From Rubritalea profundi (lineage in GTDB: Bacteria; Verrucomicrobiota; Verrucomicrobiia; Verrucomicrobiales; Akkermansiaceae), in the NCBI RefSeq assembly GCF_002954445.1, contig NZ_MQWA01000001.1, positions 3,865,780 through 3,929,779 on the forward strand: 64,000 nucleotides of DNA, given 5' to 3'. Within the stretch, counting starts at the first letter, position 1. The number at the start of each line of letters is the position of its first letter. Of this stretch, positions 8,045 through 18,170 are shown piece after piece. Under the pieces are notes generated by a model. The model had not been told where the DNA came from. It saw only the letters and a program-made list of their open reading frames with translations, and made no database searches. Made by a program: the position numbers and the translations under genes.

Positions 8045-9430
8045 CTACTTGATAGCTGCCAATATTTTATCGTGAATCCCGCCGAATCCCCCATTGCTTA
8101 AAACAGCAACAACATCGCCAGACTTAGCCTCACTCGCAACGTGAGCCACAATCTCGTCTACCGATTCAAAGTACCAAGCTGGAGTGCCTGTCGCGCTCAC
8201 ATCTGCGATCAATTTCTTCGGAGACAATCGGTCATTTTCAGCAACCTTGTCTGGATCAGGAACGCCGGCAACCACAGCCTTGTCCGCATTTGATAGAGCG
8301 CTCGCTAATTCATTCTGGAAAATATTACGTCGCGTAGTGTTAGAACGAGGTTCAAAAATCACCCAGAGATCATTCGGTGCATACTTCTGCCGTAGCGCAT
8401 CAATAGCCTGATCAATAGCTGTCGGGTGGTGGGCAAAGTCATCAACGACCTTCACGCCATTTTTTTCGCCGCGCAGTTGCTGGCGTCTAGCAATTCCTTG
8501 GAAGCTCATCAAACCCTCACGAATAGCAGCGGCAGAGACTCCTACAAAAAGCGCGGAGCATACCGCCATAGCAGCATTGCGCACATTGAATTCGCCTGAC
8601 ATTGGTATAGAGTAGCGCTCGCCATTCATACTGAAATGGCTCAGTTCACCTGCATATTCCACGTTCTCGATTCGTACATCACAGCTCTCAGAAAAACCCA
8701 CTGACTGGATAGGAGCGGGAGCGCCCTCAGCGACTTCTAGGCAATTCGCATCATCACCATTGATGAACGCCACACCTGAGCGCGGTACGATGTTGAGTAA
8801 TCGGCGGAATGTCAGCTTAATCTCATCCAAGGAGTCATAGATATCCGCGTGATCAAACTCGATATTATTCACCACTACCACCTCGGGCAGATAATGTAGA
8901 AATTTGGATCGCTTATCAAAGAAAGCGGTATCGTATTCATCTCCCTCCAACACAACAAAGTCAGACTCAGTGAAGCGCGCGCCTTGACCTAGGTTCGTCG
9001 GAATTCCACCAATCATGTGGCTCGGGTTCACTCCCGCTGACTCTAACAACCATGTAAGAATAGATGCAGTCGTTGTCTTGCCGTGGGTGCCCGAAACCAC
9101 TAGATTCCTCTTACCGCGCAGAAAGTGCTCTTTCAGCACCTCAGGTAGGGAAACGTAGAGCAACTTCCGATCAAGTGCAGCTTCAGCCTCCTCGTTACCA
9201 CGGCTCACCGCATTACCAATGACAATGACATCGGTATCCTCAGGTATATGCTCGGCAGCAAAACCAGCCGTTATCTCAACCCCTTGTGACTCCAGAAAGG
9301 TAGACATCGGTGGATACACATTTTCATCTGAACCTGTAATTTTGTAGCCACGATTTTTCATCGCCGCAGCTACCGACCCCATTGCTGTCCCGCATACTCC
9401 CACAAAGTGGAAATTCTTCTTATCGCTCAT
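8045..9430 (-). CDS. mpl: UDP-N-acetylmuramate:L-alanyl-gamma-D-glutamyl-meso-diaminopimelate ligase
   Basis: Mpl attaches recycled murein tripeptide to UDP-MurNAc in the cytoplasm. The start HFVGVCGTAMGSVAAAMKNR and the block GSDENVYPPMSTFLESQG are diagnostic for Mpl rather than MurC. The Mur-ligase P-loop is VSGTHGKTTTASIL, the central domain has EGDEYDTAFFDKRSKF, and DDFAHHPTAI and EPRSNTTRRNIFQ belong to the C-terminal domain. The length of 461 residues is normal. It is followed by xerD (7 nt) and preceded by a HAD phosphatase (13 nt), so the three probably form one operon. Confidence 0.93.
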   Translation of the reverse strand: MSDKKNFHFVGVCGTAMGSVAAAMKNRGYKITGSDENVYPPMSTFLESQGVEITAGFAAEHIPEDTDVIVIGNAVSRGNEEAEAALDRKLLYVSLPEVLKEHFLRGKRNLVVSGTHGKTTTASILTWLLESAGVNPSHMIGGIPTNLGQGARFTESDFVVLEGDEYDTAFFDKRSKFLHYLPEVVVVNNIEFDHADIYDSLDEIKLTFRRLLNIVPRSGVAFINGDDANCLEVAEGAPAPIQSVGFSESCDVRIENVEYAGELSHFSMNGERYSIPMSGEFNVRNAAMAVCSALFVGVSAAAIREGLMSFQGIARRQQLRGEKNGVKVVDDFAHHPTAIDQAIDALRQKYAPNDLWVIFEPRSNTTRRNIFQNELASALSNADKAVVAGVPDPDKVAENDRLSPKKLIADVSATGTPAWYFESVDEIVAHVASEAKSGDVVAVLSNGGFGGIHDKILAAIK

Positions 9431-9443
9431 ATTCCTTATTCCT

Positions 9444-10325
9444 CTAAAATGATGGTGCAGCGACTGTGCCGCTGTCGGTCTCCTCCTGACGATTCAGGAG
9501 AATTCGATCCGCAATATCAGTCACCATTTGCTCTAAAATCAATCGTAAATGACTACCAGGACGATAATCAGCTGGCGCGATGTTCCGCACACGGTCAGAT
9601 CTCGTGCTGAGTTGATAGCATTTCTTGAAGCTTTTACGGCTTTTATCCTTCGGATTGTACACAGCAATCGCATTCCCGCCATTGCGCTTCATCACTGTAA
9701 AACAAGGGACATCCGTAGGACCGTCCCCTAAATACACCATGTTAGAAAATGGAATGGGTCGCAACTCCTTCGGCATGTGATCATTGACATCTTGGTCGTG
9801 ATTTAACAGGCCCTTATTAATTCTAAATAAGTACTGAGTCTTCGTCGTATGTGAAATCGCGCGCTTCGGGAAACTAATCACACCACTTTCATCTTCACCA
9901 TACTCACAGCCATAAATTTGCCTAAAATGCTTCGCGATTTTACAACCATCCATCAGAGCCTTCAAACCAGAGGAAACAATGTAATGCTCGATTTTTATTC
10001 CCGCCGCATGATGCGCCTCGCTGAGACAGGCTCCATCAATCTCATCAAACATGTCCGGGAGACCAGGGAAAAACGATAGATTCTGCCCCAATTCGGTGAG
10101 GCGCGCATTGGAAACTCCATCCATTGCCAAAATATCTAACAAACACTTCAGGTAGGCTAGCTCCCCATCCCACTTTTGCTCGGTAACAAGCGCATTACAC
10201 TTGTCCCAAAAGGAAGATGGGTTGATTCCAAACTCAGGGAAAATAACATCATCCTGCATGAAGCTCGGGCTGAGCGTTTGGTCGTAATCGTAAACAAGCG
10301 CAATTGTACTTTGGGGTATGGCCAT
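9444..10325 (-). CDS. HAD-superfamily phosphatase
   Basis: This 293-residue protein begins [13 protein letters not shown], the HAD motif I (Asp13 as the nucleophile and Asp15 as the acid/base). Motif II may be the Ser in HYIVSSG, and motif III/IV is [13 protein letters not shown], with the conserved metal-binding Asp pair. The layout resembles phosphoserine-phosphatase-like HAD enzymes. The substrate cannot be told. It lies 13 nt upstream of mpl on the same strand, which suggests cotranscription with cell-wall recycling, but no direct link is visible. Confidence 0.75.
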   Translation of the reverse strand: MAIPQSTIALVYDYDQTLSPSFMQDDVIFPEFGINPSSFWDKCNALVTEQKWDGELAYLKCLLDILAMDGVSNARLTELGQNLSFFPGLPDMFDEIDGACLSEAHHAAGIKIEHYIVSSGLKALMDGCKIAKHFRQIYGCEYGEDESGVISFPKRAISHTTKTQYLFRINKGLLNHDQDVNDHMPKELRPIPFSNMVYLGDGPTDVPCFTVMKRNGGNAIAVYNPKDKSRKSFKKCYQLSTRSDRVRNIAPADYRPGSHLRLILEQMVTDIADRILLNRQEETDSGTVAAPSF

Positions 10326-10568
10326 AAATGTATTACCTTAATAGTAAACAAAGCCTTAGTGTGGCAACCATATTAGCGTATTCTTAACCAATAGATACTG
10401 AAACTCACGCTCTCTTGTACTTCGCATCTTCCACAGTAACCTCAACGGGGTAAATCGAGTCAGATTGATGTTTCTTGCCTTTTTGAAGAAAACTTTCTAC
10501 ATCTTTGTAAGATTTCCTCGTAAACACGCTTATTCAAGTAGAAAATTCTCCCCACAACTAACATATCT

Positions 10569-11447
10569 ATGATAAAGAAAACCACACTATTTAGCTGCTT
10601 AGCTTTTGGAGCAAGCGCCCTAGTTTCAAATGCTGAAGCCAAGTCGGCGACTAACGACAGCAAATCCGACAAGATCAACGTCCTCTACGTAACCCACGAA
10701 CCTGGCAAGTATCACAAGTACACTCCTCAGCGCGAGATTTTCCAGGAAATAGCAAAGAAGAACAACTGGAACCTCAAAGTCATCTCAGGCAGCCACGCCG
10801 AAGTAGAAACAAAACTCGCGACCGAACCCAATTTCGGCAATGGCTCAGACGTCATTGTCTATAATATCTGCATGGCTGGCAGCAAAAAGCTCAATGCCCC
10901 ACACAACATCATTCAACAAACAAAGGAAAAAGGCATCCCAGCCCTCCTCGTTCATTGTTCACTTCATAGCTTTTGGGTGACTTATAAAGAAAATGGCAAG
11001 GACGCCGTCCACGCTGAAGGCGCTAACCCTAAAGCAAAAACAAAAGCAAAACTCCTCGCCGAGTGGAAAACTGCCCACCCTGGCGTTGCTTTTCCAGCAT
11101 GGCCTAACATGACAGGTATAGCATCCACTAGACACGGACCTAAACAGCCAATCGTGGCCACACCAATTGACGGATCGCACCCGATCTTCAAAGGCGTTGA
11201 TACTGGATACACCACACCCAATGCTGAACTCTACAATAACTTCATCACTGGCGCCGACTCTAAGAACACCAAAATCCTTCTCGAAGGTAAGCAAGGAAAA
11301 AGCCAAGCAGCCATCCTCTGGGAGCACCCAGTTGGTAAATCAAAGGCGATTTCTTTCTCTCTCGGCCATGGTCTTGAGGAATGGAAGCAACCAGAATTCC
11401 AAACAATCCTTGCTAACTCAGTGAAATACCTCGCTACAAGTAAGTAA
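10569..11447 (+). CDS. Secreted ThuA-domain protein
   Basis: The 292-residue product has a signal peptide (KKTTLFSCLAFGASALVSNAEA), so it is exported. The rest is a ThuA-like glutamine-amidotransferase-fold domain: NVLYVTHEPGKYHKYTPQR at the start, DVIVYNICMAG and ALLVHCSLHSFW in the middle, and HPIFKGV and AISFSLGHG toward the end. ThuA domains occur in trehalose or sugar-related proteins, and multiple paralogues are usual in Verrucomicrobia and Planctomycetes; the catalytic role is unclear. A candidate promoter lies at 10483-10511 (TTGAAG, 17 nt, TGTAAG). A strong terminator follows, so it is a single-gene unit. Confidence 0.82.
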   Translation: MIKKTTLFSCLAFGASALVSNAEAKSATNDSKSDKINVLYVTHEPGKYHKYTPQREIFQEIAKKNNWNLKVISGSHAEVETKLATEPNFGNGSDVIVYNICMAGSKKLNAPHNIIQQTKEKGIPALLVHCSLHSFWVTYKENGKDAVHAEGANPKAKTKAKLLAEWKTAHPGVAFPAWPNMTGIASTRHGPKQPIVATPIDGSHPIFKGVDTGYTTPNAELYNNFITGADSKNTKILLEGKQGKSQAAILWEHPVGKSKAISFSLGHGLEEWKQPEFQTILANSVKYLATSK

Positions 11448-11471
11448 GTTCACCTCAATTTTTAACTCTCA

Positions 11472-11507
11472 ATGCCGCGTCCATCACATGGATGCGGCAT
11501 TTTTTTA
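11472..11507 (+). terminator. Intrinsic terminator after the ThuA gene
   Basis: ATGCCGCGTCCAT (11472-11484) pairs with ATGGATGCGGCAT (11488-11500) with one G-U pair and a 3-nt loop, followed by seven Ts. Confidence 0.9.
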
Positions 11508-11959
11508 TTCTTGAGTAATACCATTTAAACATTTGTGTCAAAATGGTGATGCCCAGTGCGCAAGGACAAAGTTGAAGTCTCCTGAGCGATGCGAACTAGC
11601 GCCATAGATTGCCCTCATTGCATCGCTTGAGAAATCCGACCACACACTACACCACTTCCCCCCCCCTGTAGCTCACGACCATTGCCTTGGATTTTTAGAA
11701 ATACCAGCCTAACGATTCTTGATCGCTGTGGATTCGTGAGTGAGATGTTTCATCGTGTGGGCATTGACGGTGAAGCCCTGCCCTGTTGGCTTTTCCTTTA
11801 TTTCGTGGTTAGTCGTCGCTTCACGGGATTTAACCTCTTCTAGTCATTGCTAAAAACGCAATACAACTTGATGATTAATTCAATTTACGCAATCGATAAA
11901 TTAGGATTGAATGCGCGGGTAACAAATTTATCCCCCCACAAATAACAGAACTAAATATT
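11508..11959. other. Long intergenic region upstream of ilvC
   Basis: These 452 nt carry no convincing ORF. They include a C-run with TGTAGCTCACGACCATTG (11667-11684), which resembles GGTAGCTCACGACCA at 34359, and an AT-rich part (about 11850-11959) just before ilvC that probably holds its promoter. I saw no leader peptide with runs of Ile/Val/Leu codons and no recognisable riboswitch. Confidence 0.5.
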
Positions 11960-13429
11960 ATGGCTGAAAATTACTTCAACACACTTCCACTTCGCCGCCA
12001 GCTTGAAGAGCTTGGCGATTGTCACTTCATGGACGGATCCGAATTTGCACGTGGCACAGAAGCTGCACAGGGCAAGAAGATCGTCATCGTTGGTTGTGGC
12101 GCACAGGGCCTCAACCAAGGTCTCAACATGCGTGACTCTGGACTCGACGTTTCTTACGCACTCCGCGACGCGGCAATCACTGAAAAGCGTCAGTCATTTC
12201 TCAATGCTTCTGAGAATGGTTTCGCTGTAGGCACCTACGCTGAGATGCTTTCATCTGCAGACATCGTGATGAACCTCGCACCTGATAAGCAGCACACTTC
12301 TGTTGTTGAGACAGTGATTCCTCACATGAAGGAAGGCGCTACATTCACCTACGCTCACGGTTTCAACATCGTGGAAGAAGGCACACAAATCCGTAAGGAC
12401 CTCACCGTGATCATGGTGGCTCCTAAGTCCCCTGGTTCTGAAGTACGCGAGGAGTACAAGCGTGGCTTTGGTGTTCCAACTCTCATTTCCTGCCACGTAG
12501 AGAACGATCCTACAGGTGAAGGCATCGAGATTGCTAAGGCTCTCTGCGTTGCTCAAGGTGGCCACCACGCTGGTGTGCTCAACTCTTCATTCGTAGCGGA
12601 AGTAAAGTCCGACCTTATGGGCGAGCAGACTATCCTCTGTGGACTTCTCCAAACTGGCTCAATCCTCTGTTTCGACAAGATGGTCAAAGAAGGAATCGAA
12701 GAAGGTTACGCATCAAAGCTTATCCAGTTCGGTTGGGAGACTATCACTGAGGCTCTCAAGCACGGTGGCATTACTAACATGATGGATCGTCTTTCTAACC
12801 CGGCTAAGATCGTGGCATACAGCCTTGGTGAAGAACTTAAATTCATCATGGGTGACCTGTTCTACAAGCACATGGATGACATCATCTCTGGTGAGTTCTC
12901 CAAGACAATGATGGCTGACTGGGCTAACGACGACGTCAACCTGCTCCAATGGCGCAGAGAGACTGGTGAGACTGCATTTGAAAAGTCCACACCATCTGGT
13001 GAGATTTCTGAGCAAGAATTCTTCGACAAAGGCATCGTAATGGTGGCAATGGTGAAGGCTGGCGTAGAGCTCGCATTCGAAGCAATGGTTGATTCTGGCA
13101 TCCAGCCTGAGTCTGCTTACTACGAGTCACTCCACGAGACTCCACTCATCGCCAACACAATCGCACGTAAGAAGCTCTTTGAAATGAACCGCATCATTTC
13201 CGACACAGCTGAGTATGGTTGCTACCTTTTCTCACACGCTGCAGTTCCACTTCTCAAGAACTTCATCGAAGAGATCGACACAGACGTGATCGGCAAGGGC
13301 CTCGACTCCACTGACACGACTGTAGACAACCGCCTCCTTGTGGACGTGAACTACAACATTCGTAACCACGAAGTTGAAGAGATCGGTGAGATCCTCCGTG
13401 AGTCCATGTCCAACATGGCTGCTATCTAG
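11960..13429 (+). CDS. ilvC: Ketol-acid reductoisomerase, class II (long form)
   Basis: IlvC converts acetolactate or acetohydroxybutyrate to dihydroxy acids with NADPH and Mg2+ in valine, leucine and isoleucine synthesis. The start [19 protein letters not shown] and the length (489 residues) mark the long class II form, as in E. coli, with a duplicated C-terminal helical domain. The Rossmann site is [28 protein letters not shown] carries the catalytic His region, and acidic metal ligands lie in [13 protein letters not shown]. The codon choice is strongly biased and even, which suggests high expression. It is a single-gene unit with its own terminator. Confidence 0.95.
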   Translation: MAENYFNTLPLRRQLEELGDCHFMDGSEFARGTEAAQGKKIVIVGCGAQGLNQGLNMRDSGLDVSYALRDAAITEKRQSFLNASENGFAVGTYAEMLSSADIVMNLAPDKQHTSVVETVIPHMKEGATFTYAHGFNIVEEGTQIRKDLTVIMVAPKSPGSEVREEYKRGFGVPTLISCHVENDPTGEGIEIAKALCVAQGGHHAGVLNSSFVAEVKSDLMGEQTILCGLLQTGSILCFDKMVKEGIEEGYASKLIQFGWETITEALKHGGITNMMDRLSNPAKIVAYSLGEELKFIMGDLFYKHMDDIISGEFSKTMMADWANDDVNLLQWRRETGETAFEKSTPSGEISEQEFFDKGIVMVAMVKAGVELAFEAMVDSGIQPESAYYESLHETPLIANTIARKKLFEMNRIISDTAEYGCYLFSHAAVPLLKNFIEEIDTDVIGKGLDSTDTTVDNRLLVDVNYNIRNHEVEEIGEILRESMSNMAAI

Positions 13430-13470
13430 TCTGTTCGTTAGAACAAAGAATCTAGAATTCTTATTAAAAG

Positions 13471-13504
13471 AGCTCAGGGTGTAAATCGCTCTGAGTTCTT
13501 TTTT
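13471..13504 (+). terminator. Intrinsic terminator after ilvC
   Basis: AGCTCAGGG (13471-13479) pairs with CTCTGAGTT with two G-U pairs across a 9-nt loop, then CTTTTTT follows. Confidence 0.75.
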
Positions 13505-13614
13505 GTTACTACTCAAGCACATCTAGCCCCATTGACTCATGACCATTGACCAATGACAGAAGCTTACCCGCTTCTACACTTGCAGTTCTGGGTAAATCCA
13601 TTTACTAGATATCT

Positions 13615-14703
13615 ATGTCCAGCACACTTGGCCAAATCTTTAAAATTTCTACATGGGGTGAGTCTCATGGCGTCGGAGTAGGCGTCAACATCGACGGCTG
13701 CCCACCACTTCTTGAAATCACTCAGGAAGACATTCAAAAAGAACTCGATCGTCGCCGTCCAGGCCAGTCCGATATTGTGACTCCACGTAAGGAAGGCGAT
13801 GTCTGCGAGATTCTATCAGGCGTGTTCGAGGGTAAAACTCTTGGCTCCCCTATTGGCATTCTTGTCCGCAATCAGGACCAACGCCCATCGTCGTACACAG
13901 AGATGAAGGACAAGTACCGTCCTTCTCACGCTGACTATACTTACGATGCTAAATACGGCATCCGTGCATGGCATGGTGGTGGACGCGCGTCAGCTCGTGA
14001 GACAATCAGCCGAGTGGCTGCTGCTGCAGTGGCTAAAAAAGTGATCGACTCAATTTGCCCTGGCATCGAAGTCATCGCCTATGTCAAATCTATCAAACAC
14101 CTTCAGGCAAACGTCGATCCTAACACAGTGAAGTTCGACGACGTGGAATCTAACATTGTCCGTACTGGCGACCCAGCAATGGTTGAGCCAATGATCGATC
14201 TGATCAAGCAAGTGCGCGGCGAAGGCAACTCCGTCGGAGGTGTGGTAGAGTGCGTGATCCGCAACTGCCCAGCAGGGCTCGGCGCTCCAGTCTTTGACAA
14301 GCTCGAAGCTGAACTCGCTAAGGCCATGATGTCGATCCCTGCTACTAAGGGATTTGAAATCGGCTCAGGTTTCGATGGAACTCAGCTCACAGGCGCGGAA
14401 CACAACGACTATTTCTATATGGAAGACGACAAGGTCCGCACCAAGACTAACAACTCAGGAGGCATCCAAGGTGGCATCTCGAATGGCGAGAACATCATCT
14501 TCCGTGTGGCATTCAAGCCAACTGCGACGATCATGACCGAGCAACCAACGATTGATACCGACCATAAGGAAACAGAGCTCAAAGGCCGTGGTCGTCACGA
14601 TGCCTGCGTTCTGCCACGTGCCGTGCCAATGGTTGAGGCTATGTCCTACTTGATACTAGTCGACCACATCCTCCGCCAACGCGCGCAGATGGGCTCAGTC
14701 TAA
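13615..14703 (+). CDS. aroC: Chorismate synthase
   Basis: AroC makes chorismate from 5-enolpyruvylshikimate-3-phosphate with reduced FMN, the last step of the shikimate pathway. Signatures are [20 protein letters not shown] at the N-terminus, [33 protein letters not shown] and the late [17 protein letters not shown]. The length (362 residues) is normal. It is well separated from ilvC and followed by a GC-rich hairpin. Confidence 0.96.
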   Translation: MSSTLGQIFKISTWGESHGVGVGVNIDGCPPLLEITQEDIQKELDRRRPGQSDIVTPRKEGDVCEILSGVFEGKTLGSPIGILVRNQDQRPSSYTEMKDKYRPSHADYTYDAKYGIRAWHGGGRASARETISRVAAAAVAKKVIDSICPGIEVIAYVKSIKHLQANVDPNTVKFDDVESNIVRTGDPAMVEPMIDLIKQVRGEGNSVGGVVECVIRNCPAGLGAPVFDKLEAELAKAMMSIPATKGFEIGSGFDGTQLTGAEHNDYFYMEDDKVRTKTNNSGGIQGGISNGENIIFRVAFKPTATIMTEQPTIDTDHKETELKGRGRHDACVLPRAVPMVEAMSYLILVDHILRQRAQMGSV

Positions 14704-14728
14704 CTGACCAAGTTTCTCACTACTTTTA

Positions 14729-14762
14729 AGCACCCCGCTCTAGCATCACGAGTCGGGGTGCT
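14729..14762 (+). terminator. Probable terminator after aroC
   Basis: AGCACCCCGCTC (14729-14740) pairs with GAGTCGGGGTGCT (14750-14762) with a one-base bulge. The tail is only moderately T-rich (TTACTTTC), so termination may be incomplete. Confidence 0.6.
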
Positions 14763-14780
14763 TTACTTTCAACCTATCAG

Positions 14781-15696
14781 ATGAAATCAACGCTCAGCTT
14801 AATCCTCGTCCTCTGTAGTTTTTCAGTAGCCGTTGCCCAAGAGCTCACCCCTCGACGCTGGAGTCATTTGCCACTGGACACTGACATCGCTGGCATTGGC
14901 TGCATATACGCACAGGCTGACATCTTTCTCGATCCGGTCCTTCAGGTGGAAGACCTAGAGCTAGAGATGAACACCGTGGCTGTCCGCTACATGCGTACAT
15001 TTGAATTTTCAGGCAAGTCATCACGCTTTGAGCTGGGTCAAGGATTTCAAGATGGCACCTATCGTGGATTACTTCAGGGGAAATCAGCACGGGCCCACCG
15101 GCAGGGACCTACCGATACAGTCCTACGCCTATCCTCTATCCTCTATCCTCTACGGCGCCCCTCCGCTGAAGGGAAAAGAGTACCAGCAACATCGGCAGTC
15201 CGTGGCAGATAGTGGCACCCTCATTGGCGCTGCTCTCATCGTCCAGCTACCCACTGGCGATTACTCCGAGGATCAACTCATCAACATCGGCTCTAACCGC
15301 TTCACCATTCGGCCTCAAGTTGGTGTCACCCACCGACGTGGAAAATGGACTTATGAGACCTCAACTTCGATGTGGTATTTTACTGACAATGACAATTTCT
15401 GGAATGGTAGCGAACGTCAGCAAGATGCCTTCTGGGCATTTCAAACGCATGTCATTTACACCTTCAAACTAGGCTTCTGGACGAGTGCTAGCGTTGGCTA
15501 TGGCATTGGTGGTCAAAATGAGATCAATGCCATCAACAAGGATGACACCAAAGAGAACCTCGCTTACTCGCTCGCAGCAGGCTATTCATTCACCCGCCAA
15601 TTTGGAGCAAAAATTGCTTATATCGGAACTCGCACCCAAACTGATAAAAGCTTCGATAGCGAGAATGTTGCAATTGGACTCTCGTGGGTGTGGTAA
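14781..15696 (+). pseudogene. Outer-membrane protein (phenol-MetA-pathway-like family), frame broken by a 7-nt repeat
   Basis: The first part (14781 onward) has a signal peptide (KSTLSLILVLCSFSVAVAQ) and reads to VLRLSSILY. The rest, ending with YIGTRTQTD and IGLSWVW, continues in another frame. The two halves look like one barrel protein of the family annotated as putative phenol-degradation MetA-pathway outer-membrane proteins, with QLPTGDY, NIGSNRFTIRPQVGV and FTDNDNFWNG typical of it. The break is exactly at three tandem copies of CTATCCT (15129-15149). With two copies the frame reads RLSSILYGAPPLKG without interruption and gives about 302 residues. It could be an inactive allele, a phase-variable gene or a sequencing artefact. 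Confidence 0.75.
15129..15152 (+). repeat. Heptanucleotide tandem repeat (CTATCCT x3 plus CTA)
   Basis: Three perfect copies of CTATCCT are followed by CTA inside an outer-membrane protein gene. The unit is not a multiple of three, so each gain or loss shifts the reading frame. Two copies restore the full-length frame. Confidence 0.9.
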
Positions 15697-15787
15697 ATAT
15701 TTTCGGCTAGATCCGTGCTGAACCTCATTTTACTTCTAATTCCTTTAAGATCGACGCGATGCTCTCAGTTCTATTTTATCTGACCTA

Positions 15788-16597
15788 ATGAATTTCGGCG
15801 AAATCGGTGCATCGGGAGTGATCATGCTAGTGATCCTCGTTTTTGCGGCGCTGGGATTTGCTAAGGGCGCACTCAAGTTATTTTACGGGTTTGTCTGTTT
15901 AGTCGGCACCCTCGTTGCTGGCTGGGCTGGTTACCAATTTGGCTACCCGCTGGTGCTCGAAAAATGGCCAAAGATTCCAGAGTACGGCCAATACTTCTGT
16001 GGCATTGTTTGCGGGATTCTCGCTTTCCTATTACTCAAAACTCTCACCGATTTTTTCTCAAACCCATTTGCTAAGGAACAAGAGGAACGGAAGAAGGGAT
16101 CTGGAATTTTCGGCTTACTCACGGGCTTCGCCTTAGGATTTGTAATCTGCCTATTGGGCATGCACCGCCTAGTAGATAAAGGCACCTGGGCTGAGATCGA
16201 TTACTGGATCGCCCAGGCGAGTGATGCCGCCCCCGAGGAGCTCCCCAACTTAGCTAAACTCAAGTATGACTTTCTCAACTCGGCCGTCGGCAAGCAGGTT
16301 GCACGGTTTATATCGCAAGATGAAAGCGGTGCACAAAACCTAGCCAAGCTTGCCATCATGCAGGTCGCTGCGCCAGAGAAACTCCAAGCTCTAGCCTCTG
16401 ATCCAGCAATCGCCAGCACCCTAGAATCCCCTAAGGTACAGGAATTCTTGCAAGATCCAGCTATCAAAGAAAGCATCGAAAAAGGTGACACAGCAGCGAT
16501 TCTCGCACACCCTGGCTTCATCGCTCTGATGGCCGACACCGAACTGAATCACGCAATCGCACAGATCGATATTGAACAAGCCCTCAAGCTCCGCTAG
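15788..16597 (+). CDS. CvpA-like membrane protein
   Basis: This 269-residue protein has about four hydrophobic segments in its first 135 residues (VIMLVILVFAALGFAKGALK, FYGFVCLVGTLVAGWAGY, YFCGIVCGILAFLLLK, GLLTGFALGFVICLLG). A polar, helical C-terminal tail of about 130 residues follows. The short basic loop after the first helix (FAKGALKLFYG) and the overall pattern resemble CvpA-family proteins, linked in enterobacteria to colicin V production and envelope homeostasis. The tail is longer than in CvpA. It lies upstream of gatB with an 80-nt gap. Confidence 0.55.
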   Translation: MNFGEIGASGVIMLVILVFAALGFAKGALKLFYGFVCLVGTLVAGWAGYQFGYPLVLEKWPKIPEYGQYFCGIVCGILAFLLLKTLTDFFSNPFAKEQEERKKGSGIFGLLTGFALGFVICLLGMHRLVDKGTWAEIDYWIAQASDAAPEELPNLAKLKYDFLNSAVGKQVARFISQDESGAQNLAKLAIMQVAAPEKLQALASDPAIASTLESPKVQEFLQDPAIKESIEKGDTAAILAHPGFIALMADTELNHAIAQIDIEQALKLR

Positions 16598-16677
16598 ACC
16601 ATCACCAACAAAGCACAGTTGAGCGTCCAGCTCACTCAATTTTAAATCTTAAATCACAAATCTTAAATTTCTTCATC

Positions 16678-18141
16678 ATGCCTAGAGAAGACTACATCGC
16701 AACCATCGGCCTCGAAGTTCACTGTCAAATCACAGCCCAAAGCAAAATGTTTTGCGCATGTCGCGCTGGTTACGGTCACGAACCAAACACCAACGTCTGC
16801 CCAGTTTGCCTAGGCCTCCCTGGTGCGCTCCCTGTGCTCAACAAGCACGCAATCGAGCAGACAATCCTCGCTGGCATGTTGCTCAACTGCACGACTCCGC
16901 CCATCTCTAAGTGGGACCGTAAGAACTACTTCTACCCGGACATGCCGAAGAACTTCCAGCTCACCCAATTCGACCTGCCACTCTGCGGCGGCGGCGGTGT
17001 GCCACTCTACGATCTCGCCTACCACAAGGACGCCCAGAAGCACATTCCAAAGCCGGGGAAAGTTGTCAAAATGGACCGCATCCACCTCGAGGAAGACGTG
17101 GCTAAGTCCACACACCTAGCCAGCTCATCCACTATCGATTACAACCGCGCCGGCACTCCGCTTATGGAGATCGTTACCGAGCCCGATATCGATTGTGCTG
17201 AAGAAGCATACGCCTACATCAAATCTCTCCAGCAGATTCTCCAATACGCAAAAATCTCAGATGCTGACATGGACAAAGGCCAGATGCGCTGTGATGTGAA
17301 TATCTCTGTACGCAAAAAAGGCACTACAGAACTGGGCACAAAACTTGAAATCAAAAACCTTAACTCTACCTCCTCAGTCCGCAGCGCGATCTACTACGAG
17401 ATCGACCGCCAGATCGAAGAACTCGACATGGGAATTGAGCAGGTACAGGCAACTCTAGCTTGGGATCCTAACACTGGGCAGACTTCAGTCATGCGCATCA
17501 AGGAAGACTCACACGATTACCGTTACTTCCCTGAGCCCGACCTCCTACCCGTCAACACGGCTGAAATGTTTGAGAAAATGAAAGCATTCGTCCCTGAACT
17601 CCCACACGACAAGCGTGATCGTTTTGTCAGTGACTACGGAGTTTCGGCCTACGACGCAGGCGTTCTGACGAGTGGCTTGAAGCTAGCTGACTACTTCGAA
17701 CTCGCAGCTAAGGGCTCCAATTTCGGCAAGAAAGTAGCGAACTGGATTATCAACACGCTCCTCGGCAAGCTCAATGAGACATTCCTCACCATCGGTGATA
17801 ACCCGGTCAAACCAGAATCACTTCGTGAATTGGTAGAGCTCGTTGAAGCTGGAACTATTTCCAATAATCAGGCGAAAGATGTTTTCTCAGCGCTCTGGGA
17901 TGCACCAGAAAAGAAGCCTGCTGACATTGCTAAATCAATGGGGTTCGAGCCTGCTGACAACTCAGCTATCGAGACAATCATTGACGAAATTATCGCAGCC
18001 AACCCAGAAAAAGTAGCCGAAATCCAAGGTGGCAACGCTAAAGCTGCCAACTGGTTTACTGGTCAGGTAATGAAAGCCTCTAGGGGCAAGGCGAATCCTA
18101 AAATGGTTTCTGACTACATCAAAGTGAAGCTCGGCCTCTAA
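16678..18141 (+). CDS. gatB: Asp/Glu-tRNA(Asn/Gln) amidotransferase subunit B
   Basis: GatB is the kinase/tRNA-binding subunit of the GatCAB complex, which converts mischarged Glu-tRNA(Gln) or Asp-tRNA(Asn) to the correct species. The N-terminus has IGLEVHCQI, FCACRAGYG and NTNVCPVCLGLPGALPVLN, with the zinc-binding cysteines. The catalytic cradle includes KNYFYPDMPKNFQLTQFDLP, and the tail YqeY-like domain ends KANPKMVSDYIKVKLGL. The length of 487 residues is normal. gatA and gatC are not in the window. A small TM protein starts 29 nt downstream. Confidence 0.96.
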   Translation: MPREDYIATIGLEVHCQITAQSKMFCACRAGYGHEPNTNVCPVCLGLPGALPVLNKHAIEQTILAGMLLNCTTPPISKWDRKNYFYPDMPKNFQLTQFDLPLCGGGGVPLYDLAYHKDAQKHIPKPGKVVKMDRIHLEEDVAKSTHLASSSTIDYNRAGTPLMEIVTEPDIDCAEEAYAYIKSLQQILQYAKISDADMDKGQMRCDVNISVRKKGTTELGTKLEIKNLNSTSSVRSAIYYEIDRQIEELDMGIEQVQATLAWDPNTGQTSVMRIKEDSHDYRYFPEPDLLPVNTAEMFEKMKAFVPELPHDKRDRFVSDYGVSAYDAGVLTSGLKLADYFELAAKGSNFGKKVANWIINTLLGKLNETFLTIGDNPVKPESLRELVELVEAGTISNNQAKDVFSALWDAPEKKPADIAKSMGFEPADNSAIETIIDEIIAANPEKVAEIQGGNAKAANWFTGQVMKASRGKANPKMVSDYIKVKLGL

Positions 18142-18170
18142 GCGACTCTTACCAAACCCCACCCGAACAG

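Noticed and set aside
10460-10678. 72-codon minus-strand frame at the start of the ThuA gene
   Set aside because: It overlaps the signal peptide region of the ThuA gene on the other strand and has no features of its own.
11508-11959. Possible attenuator or riboswitch before ilvC
   Set aside because: I found no leader peptide with branched-chain codons, no terminator/antiterminator pair and no known riboswitch core.
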